A stretch of DNA of 64,000 nucleotides, from contig CAWATZ010000001.1 in the NCBI GenBank assembly GCA_963784995.1, positions 620,001 through 684,000 on the forward strand, in the 5' to 3' direction. Position 1 is the stretch's first letter. Each line of letters opens with the position of its first letter. The stretch is from CAWATZ01 sp963784995. Lineage in GTDB: Bacteria; Planctomycetota; Planctomycetia; Gemmatales; Gemmataceae. Both the position numbers and the translations under genes were made by a program. The notes beneath the pieces are model-generated. The model had not been told where the DNA came from. It saw nothing but the letters and a program-made list of their open reading frames with translations, and searched no databases. Positions 37,701-45,700 of this stretch are shown here, piece by piece.

Positions 37701-38609
37701 CAAGCGCTCGACCTCGGATGCACGCTCGTCAAGCCCCATAGAACTCAGGTCAATTATCGTGAAGTGGATGGGCCAACTCTCATGAATCACCTGCACCAGC
37801 CTGTCACCCACAACCTGGATCAGCGTTCGGAGGATTTCATGTCGGGCCACGACAGCGTTCAGCGCTTCTTCAAGGATTCGCAAATCAAGCGGCCCTTGCA
37901 AGCGGACGGCGTCCCCCTCGTTGTAAGCGCGCATCCCCGGGTACAGTTGCGTCAGGAACCAAAGCCTTTCCTGGGCATGAGAGAGCGGGCAAGGTTGTGA
38001 TTGGTCCCTGGGAAGAATCGTTCCCTGGCTGGCACTGGTGCGCTGTCGTTTGCGCAGGGTCTCTTCGAGAGCAGCCCGGTCGATCGGAAGCGGCCTGGGT
38101 GAGCCGATCAGGTCGCCGGTCTGCTGCACAGGCCCCGTATCCTCATTGGGGAATAATTGTTCCTTCACGAGAGCAGCTAGCTGGGCCACGGTTGGGTTTG
38201 TGAAGAATTCGTTGAAAGACAGTTCCACCGCGAATTGTTTGCGGACGCGCGACAAGGTCTCAATCGCCAGAAGCGAGTGCCCACCCAGTGCAAAGAAATT
38301 ACAATGAACACCCACCCGATCCACCTGCAGCAGCTCCGCCCAAGTCTCCGCAATCATCTCTTCGAGGGGAGTGCGGGGCAGTTCAAACTCCGATGCCAGT
38401 GGCGGTGTGGAGTGGCCGTTGCCGGAGAAAGCGTTCGGAGTGGAATGGTGCTCGGGCTGGATGAGTTCCTTGAAGCAGTCGGCCAGACGCAGCCTCTGCA
38501 CTTTCCCTGATGGGCCTTTGGGGAGGTCGTTGACCAGATGGATCCTGCTCGGGGTCTTGAAACTTCCCAGCTGGCTTTCACAACCATCCAGGAGTTCTCG
38601 TTCGGTCAC
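34680..38609 (-). CDS. NRPS core: carrier, condensation, adenylation, carrier, start of second condensation domain
   Basis: It opens with the A10-like PKGPSGKVQRLRL that really belongs to the upstream ligase. Carrier domain 1 follows (Ser112 in FFALGGHSLLA), then a condensation domain with LTLHHIVCDGWSLG, an adenylation domain (YVLYTSGSTGQPKGVE, LYGPTETTIWS, YRTGDKACYLPDG, VKVRGFRVELGEIE, LTPNGKVDRRAL) and carrier domain 2 (FFDLGGHSLLA). At about 34964 the carrier breaks off and jumps straight into the middle of a condensation domain's N-terminus (NNPAYNFSRAIRLTG), so the rest of the carrier and the first condensation motif are missing. Near 34735 the frame shifts again. The amino acid specificity was not derived. 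Confidence 0.88.
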   Translation of the reverse strand: MTERELLDGCESQLGSFKTPSRIHLVNDLPKGPSGKVQRLRLADCFKELIQPEHHSTPNAFSGNGHSTPPLASEFELPRTPLEEMIAETWAELLQVDRVGVHCNFFALGGHSLLAIETLSRVRKQFAVELSFNEFFTNPTVAQLAALVKEQLFPNEDTGPVQQTGDLIGSPRPLPIDRAALEETLRKRQRTSASQGTILPRDQSQPCPLSHAQERLWFLTQLYPGMRAYNEGDAVRLQGPLDLRILEEALNAVVARHEILRTLIQVVGDRLVQVIHESWPIHFTIIDLSSMGLDERASEVERLLIAEFQRPFDLAVEPGFRAVVLRLSLEEHVVILTLHHIVCDGWSLGLLFRELEVIYQALSRGEPHDLEPLRIQYGDYAVWQRRQFEEGAFAKELTFWKNYLTGAPPAIELPIKGPRPEVFSYAGEKRIYPLGRGLTESLHGFSRGEQVSLFMVLTAAVNVLLSRYSGQEDIVLGIPIANRDRPELSNLFGFLIDFQALRTDLSGNPTFRELLQRVQQGILDVNAHRAVPFNKVVEALHPQRNLTRSPIFQTMLVWKDRAVQMQFLDLAGLTSSHVLAHPRASKFDLTLFLTDVGDDLWLEVEYCTDLFPADSIEQMAEGFQTLLAAIVVNPDVPIGNLPLLSAARRRQLLTEWNNTWADYPREACIHELFEAQARRTPNQVAVVCEGRQLTYHELNRRADQLAQHLHTLGVNPDVLVAIHLERSLEMIVGLLAILKAGVAYLPLDPLYPPNRLAFMLEDARPLVLLTQRHLQDSLPPHSCQVVCLDQMDSYAAEQLGAWAASANGVARRSPTPASLAYVLYTSGSTGQPKGVEVSHRGVVNLLTDIGRRLGCNERDVLLSVTTLAFDIAALELFLPLISGARLVLANREIAADGTRLAELMKRSSVTIMQATPATWRMLIDAGWSGQERLQILCGGEALTPALATNLLGRCGSLWNLYGPTETTIWSTCERVEAVEDQVTIGRPIANTRVYILDANGQPTPPGVAGELFIGGDGVAKGYLNRPDLTTKRFVPDPFVAEPACLTYRTGDKACYLPDGRIEFLGRLDHQVKVRGFRVELGEIETVLERHPAVRQAVAVAVIGPDGTSRLAAYIVAQDSAPSATELREHLRTQLPDYMVPAVFVPLPALPLTPNGKVDRRALPAPQDPGSERNRDFQPPRTRGEKLLAEIWCRVLGLKQVGIRDNFFDLGGHSLLANNPAYNFSRAIRLTGVLDVEVLERCLVELRRRHEVLRTTFVSVVGEPVQRVSSVVSETLSVRNLGYLLEKSARLSCTGISLQKGSVPSICHRT

Positions 38610-39997
38610 CTGGGCGCCGGGCGCAGGACGGCAAAGGCAACGATGTCTTCGCCGAAATAATGATCGGGCACGCCGACGGCGGCGGCCTCCAATACCCCGG
38701 GATGAGCCTCCAGGATCTCGTCAATCTGGCGGGGGGCGACGTTCATTCCTCCCTTGATGATCAGTTCCTTGGCCCGGCCGACGATGAAGAAATAGCCGTC
38801 CTCGTCGAGCCGGGCGAGGTCGCCGGTGCGCATCCAGCCGTCAGCATCCAGGACCGCAGCCGTTGCTTTGGGGTCCTTGTAATAGCCGTTCATGATGCTC
38901 GGGCCGCGCAGCATGATTTCCCCTGGCTCCCCGGGGGGGACTTCGGTCCCGTCGGGGCGGACGACCTTGGCCTGAAAACCGTACGGGAGGCCTGGAGTTC
39001 CGATCTTGTCTTTTCCGGGGGGCAGCGGGTTGGAAAAGATGTTGCCGCCGCATTCCGTGGATCCCATCGCCTCCAGGAGCAGGAGCTGGAACTTGGCCTC
39101 AAAGGCCCTGTGCAACGCCGGGGCCAGGGGCGCCGAGGACGAACGCATGAAGCGGATTTGCTCAAGGGCCTCGCCCATCCCCTCCGCACGCGGGTCGATC
39201 CAGTCCAGCAACTGGGTGATGATGGCGGGGACCAGGGCGGACCAGGTGCAGCGGTACTTGGTGATCCAGTTCCAAAAGGAACGGACCAGGAACCGGTGGG
39301 GCATGACCACGCAGCCGCCTGTCAGCAGGGTGGGCACCAGGGTCACCGTCTCAGCATTGATGTGGTACAAGGGCAACACGCACAGGCTGCGATCCCGCGC
39401 CGTGAGATCGTGGGCGGTTACCGAATTCCACGCGCCCTCAATCACCTTGTTCTGCGAAAAAATCGCCCCCTTGGGCTGCCCGGTGCTACCAGACGTGTAG
39501 ATCAGCAGGGCGTCATCACCGGGACCAACCTCCGGCAACCGTTTCTCCGCGAACTCCATCGTTTCCCATTCTGGGCCGCGATCCTCATCGGCCCGGACCA
39601 CCTCAATAGCGCGATGAATCTCTCCCCGAATTTCCGTCAGGAGAGGGAGGTAGCCATCCGAAACGAAAACCACTTTGGCGTCACAATGGTTCAGCGCGTA
39701 GATCAGATGAGAACTGCCCGCCCGGACGTTGAGGGGCACCGGCACAAAGCCCCCATACATTGTCCCCAGAAACAATCCCGCGGTGAACAGTCCATTGTCC
39801 ATCATGAAGGCGACCTTGTCCCCCCTGGACAATCCCATGCTCAACAACCGTTGGGTGAGCTGGTCCGAACTCTGGCGGAGTTCGGCAAAGGTCATTCGTG
39901 CATCGCTGTCGGGGCTACGGAGAAAAGTCTCCTTGGGCAGCGACTCGGCCATCTGACAAATCAAACCCCGCAGGGTGTTCGGCTCCCGTGGCAGCAT
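38606..39997 (-). CDS. AMP-forming acyl/coenzyme A ligase-like loading domain of the NRPS
   Basis: This class I adenylate-forming enzyme has LLIYTSGSTGQPKGAI (P-loop), a GSTECGGNIF core, GWMRTGDLARLDEDGYFFIVGRAKELIIKGG, and lacks its own A10 lysine motif. That motif (PKGPSGK) appears at once in the overlapping downstream frame, where the stop and the next ATG overlap by four bases. The simplest reading is that one G is missing in the CGCCCGG run near 38615 and the true product is a single loading-domain NRPS. It would activate a fatty or other carboxylic acid and hand it to carrier domain 1, so the product is probably an acylated peptide. Confidence 0.82.
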   Translation of the reverse strand: MLPREPNTLRGLICQMAESLPKETFLRSPDSDARMTFAELRQSSDQLTQRLLSMGLSRGDKVAFMMDNGLFTAGLFLGTMYGGFVPVPLNVRAGSSHLIYALNHCDAKVVFVSDGYLPLLTEIRGEIHRAIEVVRADEDRGPEWETMEFAEKRLPEVGPGDDALLIYTSGSTGQPKGAIFSQNKVIEGAWNSVTAHDLTARDRSLCVLPLYHINAETVTLVPTLLTGGCVVMPHRFLVRSFWNWITKYRCTWSALVPAIITQLLDWIDPRAEGMGEALEQIRFMRSSSAPLAPALHRAFEAKFQLLLLEAMGSTECGGNIFSNPLPPGKDKIGTPGLPYGFQAKVVRPDGTEVPPGEPGEIMLRGPSIMNGYYKDPKATAAVLDADGWMRTGDLARLDEDGYFFIVGRAKELIIKGGMNVAPRQIDEILEAHPGVLEAAAVGVPDHYFGEDIVAFAVLRPAPR

Positions 39998-40033
39998 GTC
40001 TGGGATCCTCGTGGCGGATACGGTGTTATATTC

Positions 40034-40849
40034 TTACCGCGACGATGGGGTAAAGCCCGGACAAGGAAGCGGTCCTGGACAACAGGACGACGCGGTCGCA
40101 GCGAACACCGTTGGATTCTTGGAGTAAAGGAATCCTGTCAGCTCCGACGTTTTGTCCTCTGGCGATAACTGTACGTAGTTTGGATAAAACTCAGTCAGCT
40201 CATCCCCTAGTGTGGCGATGGGCACTTTCCAGGTTGCACCATAAATGTTCTTCAAGTAACTCGGCGCGTCGGCAGGAATCCGGAAGGTTGTTCCAAGAAA
40301 GGACGTCTGCTCCCAGTTCTCCACCTGCCAAGCACGACATTCCAGGAAACCTGAGTAGGTGTACCAGTAACGAGATCGATCTGTGAACCGGATGCCTGGG
40401 CCTGCAAAATAGAGATAGACGTCCATCCAGGCCAAACCAACGGGAATCGATTTGTGTCGAAGACCGATGCTTCTGGGAACGGACGGTGGTTCTCCAGCAA
40501 AGAAGCGATCAATGAGACAAGGGTAACAATACGTCGGGTGGAGCAGGAAGCCGTGGTCCCGCAAGGCCTGGGCAAGCTGCGGCGTCCATGACTCCGCGAG
40601 GATCCCGACGTCGATGTCATTGTCGTGAGGAATCAAATCGCCATCCCGAACGCAGCCCAGCAACGTACCCCAGTCTAGCCAGAATGGAATCGCGAAGCTA
40701 TCGAGAATCGATTTGATCTTCAGCAAGGAAGCGATGCAATTGGCCCGGTAGGTGGGATTCTCGGCAAAGGTGGGCAACAGTGCCGGAGCTTGTCTTCTCG
40801 GTTTCCTGAGAACGAGCTGCCCCAGGCGAAACAGCAGTCGCTGAAACAT
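40034..40849 (-). CDS. LicD-like nucleotidyltransferase-fold protein
   Basis: The core IPFWLDWGTLLGCVRDGDLIPHDNDIDVGI (residues about 50-80) contains the Gly and paired Asp residues of the LicD/fukutin group of nucleotidyltransferase-fold proteins, which transfer phosphocholine or other phospho-groups to glycans. The C-terminal third after about residue 250 (CCPGPLPCPGF) looks atypical and may follow a small frameshift. The ATG at 40849 is preferred over an upstream TTG. It is the first gene behind the second promoter/enhancer cassette and directly precedes the NRPS loading gene, so the two are probably co-transcribed. A role in decorating the polysaccharide or the peptide is inference. Confidence 0.7.
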   Translation of the reverse strand: MFQRLLFRLGQLVLRKPRRQAPALLPTFAENPTYRANCIASLLKIKSILDSFAIPFWLDWGTLLGCVRDGDLIPHDNDIDVGILAESWTPQLAQALRDHGFLLHPTYCYPCLIDRFFAGEPPSVPRSIGLRHKSIPVGLAWMDVYLYFAGPGIRFTDRSRYWYTYSGFLECRAWQVENWEQTSFLGTTFRIPADAPSYLKNIYGATWKVPIATLGDELTEFYPNYVQLSPEDKTSELTGFLYSKNPTVFAATASSCCPGPLPCPGFTPSSR

Positions 40850-40897
40850 GAGTTTTTCCAACCACCGTCACGTGGGTTGTGGAGTGAAAGGGTTGCA

Positions 40898-40913
40898 TGC
40901 AAAGATCGTGCCA
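40898..40913 (-). promoter_or_regulatory. Sigma-54 promoter, minus strand (cassette copy B)
   Basis: It reads TGGCACGATCTTTGCA on the minus strand, identical to copy A and a perfect consensus match. It faces the LicD-like gene, with the ATG about 50 bases downstream of the -12 element. Confidence 0.88.
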
Positions 40914-41070
40914 GCAGCCAGTTCGTCTCGTTGTCTCCTCAAGGATGGATATTCAACGGTTTATGCATGTCCCTGCCCCTTCAAGAATTACGGGACAAAG
41001 GCAGTCCCTGCTGTCGCAGCGGGAAAACAGGCAGCATCCTTGGCGAATTGTACAGCTTTCTTGACATATC

Positions 41071-41091
41071 CGTGTCACTTTTTCTGACACG
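41071..41091. promoter_or_regulatory. Enhancer-like palindrome CGTGTCA-N7-TGACACG (copy B)
   Basis: It is identical in arms and spacer to copy A, about 170 bases upstream of the promoter at 40898-40913. Confidence 0.6.
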
Positions 41092-42222
41092 TCAAGGCCC
41101 ATTGTTCCAACATGCGTGCTTTCTCAGTCCAGCTCTCGTTCTCCAGTCGCGCCGGGCCTCCTTCTGGTGTTGAAGCAGACCGGTCGCCAGGCGCAGACGA
41201 ACGGCCTGGGTGAAGGCCTGTGGCGTGTCGGCAAGGTCCAGGCAATCGGCCCAGGCGCGCGTGGCCGGCAGATCGCGGACCACGACCGCCTTGCCTGTGG
41301 CCAGGTACTCTTTCAGCTTCAAGGGCTGCATGGCCCGGGTCACCGGCAGATCTGCATACGGCATCACGAGGACATCCGCCGCCTGGGCCAGGACCGGCAA
41401 CTGTTCGTAGAGCAACGGCTCCAGGTGAACAACCCGCGGCAGCTGGTAAAGTCCCGGATCCGGGTCAGCCTCGGGACCGACGAGCAAGACAGTCCCCTTC
41501 GTCAGGTCGGACGTGAGCTGATTGAGGAAGGCGCCGTCCATCCGGCGATCGATCAACCCCCAGAAGACAACGAGAGGCCGCTCCAGCCTCTCCAGGGCAG
41601 CGACTGGCACCGCCGCAGGTTTTCCCCAGAAGTCGAGATCGACGCCGTGCGTGAGCAGATGCGATTCTCGCCCCATCCGGGCCAGCCGCTCCTGGAGCGT
41701 TTCGCTGACGGCGACCAGCACGTCAGCCCGGCGCACCACTTCTTCTTCCATCCGCTGCAGTGTCTTCTGGTCCAGGCCCGGCCACTGGCCGAAATCGTCC
41801 ACGCAGTAATAGATCCAGCGCCGGACCGGCAGCTCTCCCATCAGGTCGGCCACGATGGGCAGGGTGGTGATCGCCACCGGCAGTTCCGGCAGGGCCCGGA
41901 GCACCGGAGCTAACTGGCGGACGAGCAGCTTGCGGTTGAGCCAGCGATCGGCCGACCGGGTGAACCAGGGCCACATCCGCGGGTTGAGAACGTGGAGGTT
42001 GCCGGCCGGCACTGGTTCGTGCCGGCCAGGGCCGAACAGCCACTGGCGCAGTTTGCCGAACGCCCGCCCCAGCGTCGCCAGGTTCAGCCGGGGCGTCCGC
42101 GTCCCGATCGTGTTGACCCACCAGACCCGATAGCGGCAGAGCAATTGACGGACCAGGTGCTGGCAGCTCGACGGATGCCGGCCCCAATCGTCGGCAAAGA
42201 CCAGCAATCCGGTCTGGTTCAT
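41092..42222 (-). CDS. Glycosyltransferase (GT-B fold)
   Basis: The 376-residue enzyme resembles exopolysaccharide GT1/GT4-type transferases (WIYYCVDDFGQWPG, RADVLVAVSETLQERL, HGVDLDFW, VVFWGLIDRRMDG, ADVLVMPYADLPVTRAMQPLKLKEYLATGKAVV). The PLKLKEYLATGK segment is the donor-binding signature seen in TuaH-like transferases. GGAGAG precedes the ATG at 42222, better than the upstream in-frame ATG. It is on the same strand as the LicD-NRPS operon, but the promoter cassette immediately follows its stop, so it is probably a separate unit. No promoter was recognised in its own upstream region. Confidence 0.85.
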   Translation of the reverse strand: MNQTGLLVFADDWGRHPSSCQHLVRQLLCRYRVWWVNTIGTRTPRLNLATLGRAFGKLRQWLFGPGRHEPVPAGNLHVLNPRMWPWFTRSADRWLNRKLLVRQLAPVLRALPELPVAITTLPIVADLMGELPVRRWIYYCVDDFGQWPGLDQKTLQRMEEEVVRRADVLVAVSETLQERLARMGRESHLLTHGVDLDFWGKPAAVPVAALERLERPLVVFWGLIDRRMDGAFLNQLTSDLTKGTVLLVGPEADPDPGLYQLPRVVHLEPLLYEQLPVLAQAADVLVMPYADLPVTRAMQPLKLKEYLATGKAVVVRDLPATRAWADCLDLADTPQAFTQAVRLRLATGLLQHQKEARRDWRTRAGLRKHACWNNGP

Positions 42223-42746
42223 TCGGCTCTCCTGACCCTCCCGCACCTGAACGCTGAAAACCCTGATTCTCTCTTCACAATACCGCTTATCCTGCCTGTG
42301 CGGCCAGTTTTTTCACGGCACACCCAGAAAACTGACGAAAAAGTTGCAGACCGCCTTGACATTGATTTGGGTGTAAGGTAACAGTTTATTTGTTGAGTGA
42401 CTTGCTTCCCGTCCTTGCACTCACAGCTAAACCATTGTGACTCGCGCTTTGCGCGTTGTACAGGTTGCACTCCCGAGCCGTATCGGTTTCGATCTCGCCT
42501 TGACCGATGGCTCCGGAGCGCGACGGCTAGCGTTTTTCTCGGACTAGCCTCTTCACAACAAGCCGGGCCATTGCTGGGTTCTCCGGGGTGAGAAGGCGTC
42601 TGGGTTTAATGGACAAAACCGGGGAAGTATAGCCATTCTTCACTGGCAAGGGAAGGGAATGCGGATTCTCTTCTGGGCCAGGGTTTTGTCCCTTGTTTTC
42701 TGTTGCCTTGTTTTCACAGCAACAACAACTACAAGGGGACCGCAAC
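42223..42746. other. Divergent intergenic region between glycosyltransferase and adhesin genes
   Basis: It must hold promoters for both directions, but no sigma-54 site or clear palindrome was recognised. Direct CCTTGTTTTC repeats occur near 42690-42715. AAGGGGACC provides a ribosome site for the adhesin ATG at 42747. No gene is supported. Confidence 0.5.
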
Positions 42747-45700
42747 ATGTCTTTCTTCAGTTCCTTGAGGCCCACGCTGTACCGTTCGCTCATCGGAGTC
42801 GGCTCCTCCTTCCGTGACTGGTTGCAGCATTTCAGCCGTCGGTCCCGGGCAGGTGCGGGCGGGCGGCTCTGGCTTGAGGAACTGGAACCGCGCGACGGTG
42901 CTTTCGGGCACTGCCTCCTTTGTGACCGCGGACCTGACCACCCATGGGAACTGGCAGGGGGTCTACGGCAGTCAGGGCTACGACCTGGCCAATGGTCCCG
43001 CCTCCCTGCCGTCCTCCGCCCAGGTGAGCCTCACCGGCCAGTCCAGCTACACCTGGGCCACGTCCACCACCGACCTGCGTGACTTGCAAGACGGCAGCAG
43101 CCGGCTGGCGGCCACCTGGTATTCCAGCAGCAGTTTCAACGTCAACGTCAACCTGACCGATGGCCAGACGCACGCGTTGGCCCTGTACCTGCTCGACTGG
43201 GACAACATCGGCCGCAGCGAGCAAGTCAACATCCTGGACGCCCAGACCGGGACCAAGCTGGCGAGCCAGACCGCCTCCGCCTTAGCTGGCGGCGAATACC
43301 TGGTGTTCAACGTCAGCGGCGACGTCACTTTGCAGATCACGGACGTGACCGGTGTCAACGCCGTCCTCAGCGGCCTGTTCCTCGGGTCCCAGTCCGGGAC
43401 CACACAGACCCCACCGACTGGCACCGCCTCGTTTGTGACCGCGGACACGACCACCCAGGGGAACTGGCAGGGCGTCTACGGCAGCCAGGGCTACGACCTG
43501 GCCAATGGTCCCGCCTCCCTGCCATCCTACGCCCAGGTGGGCCTCGCCGGCCAATCGAACTACACCTGGGCCACGTCCACGACCGACGTGCGTGACTTGC
43601 AAGACGGCAGCAGCCGGCTGGCGGCCACCTGGTATTCCAGCAGCAGCTTCAACGTCAACGTCAACCTGACCGATGGCCAGACGCACGCGTTGGCCCTGTA
43701 CCTGCTCGACTGGGACAATATCGGCCGCAGCGAGCAAGTCAACATCCTGGACGCCCAGACCGGGACCAAGCTGGCGAGCCAGACCGCCTCCGCCTTTTCT
43801 GGCGGCGAGTATCTGGTGTTCAACGTCAGCGGCGACGTCACTTTGCAGATCACGGACGTGACCGGTGCCAACGCCGTCCTCAGCGGCCTGTTCCTCGGGT
43901 CCCAGTCCGGGACCACACAGACCCCACCAACTGGCACCGCCTCGTTTGTGACCGCGGACACGACCACCCAGGGGAACTGGCAGGGCGTCTACGGCACGGA
44001 TGGCTCCAACCTGGCCAATGGTCCCGCCTCCCTGCCGTCCTACGCCCAGGTGGGCCTCGCCGGCCAATCGAACTATACCTGGGCCACGTCCACCACCGAC
44101 GTGCGTGACTTGCAAGACGGCAGCAGCCGGCTGGCGGCCACCTGGTATTCCAGCAGCAGTTTCAACGTCAACGTCAACTTGACCGACGGCCAGACGCATC
44201 AGCTCGCCCTGTACCTGCTCGACTGGGACAACATCGGCCGCAGCGAGCAAGTCAATGTCCTGGATGCCCAGACCGGGACCGTGCTGGCGAGCCAGACCGC
44301 CTCCGCCTTCAGCGGCGGCGAATACCTGGTGTTCAACGTCAGCGGCGACGTCAACGTCCAGATCACGGACGTGACCGGTGCCAACGCCGTCCTCAGCGGC
44401 CTGTTCTTCGACCCCCCCGGCCTCGGCACCACCAAGGTGCATGCGTTGGTGGCCAGCGCCGGGCCAAACGTGAGCGGCAACGAGGGCAGCGCGGTGACGT
44501 TCAGCGGCACGGCCAGCGGCGGTTCGGGCGCCTTGAGCGAGTCCTGGAACTTCGGCGATGGCAGCACAGCCACGGGCAGCCTGACTCCCAGCCACACTTA
44601 TGCCCTCTATGGCACCTACACCGCCACCCTGACCGTGTCCGATACCCATGGCGACACCAAGACCAGCAGCACCACCGTCACGGTCAACGACGTGGCACCC
44701 ACGGTTAACGTCGGTGGACCGTACTCGGCAGTGCAGGGTTCGGCCATTGCCTTCGCGGGCTCGGCCAGCAGCGTCAGCACCCAGGAGACGGCCGCCGGCT
44801 ACAGCTACCTGTGGACCTTCGGGGATGGCAGCACCAGCACCCAGCAGAACCCCAGCCACACTTATGCCAGTGCCGGCTCCTACAGCGTCACCTTGAAGGT
44901 CACGGATGAGGATAGCGTCAGCACCACGGTCTCCACGACCGCCACAGTCACCGTGCCGGCGTTGGTGGTCAGCGCCGGGCCCAACGAGAGCGGCAACGAG
45001 GGCAGTGCCATCGCTTTCAGCGGCACGGCCAGCGGTGGCTCGGGCGCCTTGAGCGACTCCTGGAACTTCGGCGATGGCAGCACAGCCACGGGCAGCCTGA
45101 CTCCCAGCCACACCTACTCCCTCTACGGCACCTACACCGCCACCCTGACCGTCACCGATGCCTTGGGCGACACCAAGAGCAGCAGCACCACCGTCACGGT
45201 CAACGACGTGGCGCCCACGGTCGCGATCCAGGATCCGCACGACTCAGGTTGGCACACCGATTGCCTTCACGGCCGTGGCCACCAGCCCCAGCCCCCAGGA
45301 AACGGCGGCCGGCTACAGCTATCTCTGGAACTTCGGCGATGCCGGCACCAGCACCCAGCAGGACCCCAGCCATACCTATACCAGCACCGGCACCTTCACC
45401 GTGACCGTGAAAGTCACGGATGAGGCTGGGCTCAGCACCACAGCCAGTACCACAGTTACGGTGACCTCGTCCACACTGGTAGTCAATGCAGGAGCGAACG
45501 AGAGCGGCAACGAAGGTAGTTCCATCGCGTTCAGCGGCACGGCCAGCGGCGGCTCGGGCGCTTTGAGTTACTCGTGGAACTTCGGCGATGGCAGCACGGC
45601 CACGGGAACCTTGACTCCCAGCCATACCTATGCCATCTACGGCAGCTACACCGCTACCCTGACTGCCACCGATGCCCTCGGTGACACCAAGAGCAGCAGC

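Larger units (their letters stand above)
40898..41091. repeat. Promoter/enhancer cassette, copy B
   Basis: This duplicate of 29682-29877 has few substitutions, clustered near the CTTGTCAACTTG / TTGGCGAATTG portion. It begins right at the stop codon of the upstream glycosyltransferase (41092-41094). Confidence 0.9.

Noticed and set aside
38660..40168. 502-codon open frame on the plus strand
   Set aside because: It is antisense to the AMP-forming ligase-like gene, which carries the YTSGSTGQPKG motif.
43282..45240. 652-codon open frame on the minus strand over the adhesin repeats
   Set aside because: It is a shadow of the repetitive adhesin coding sequence; its own repeats merely mirror the plus-strand ones.
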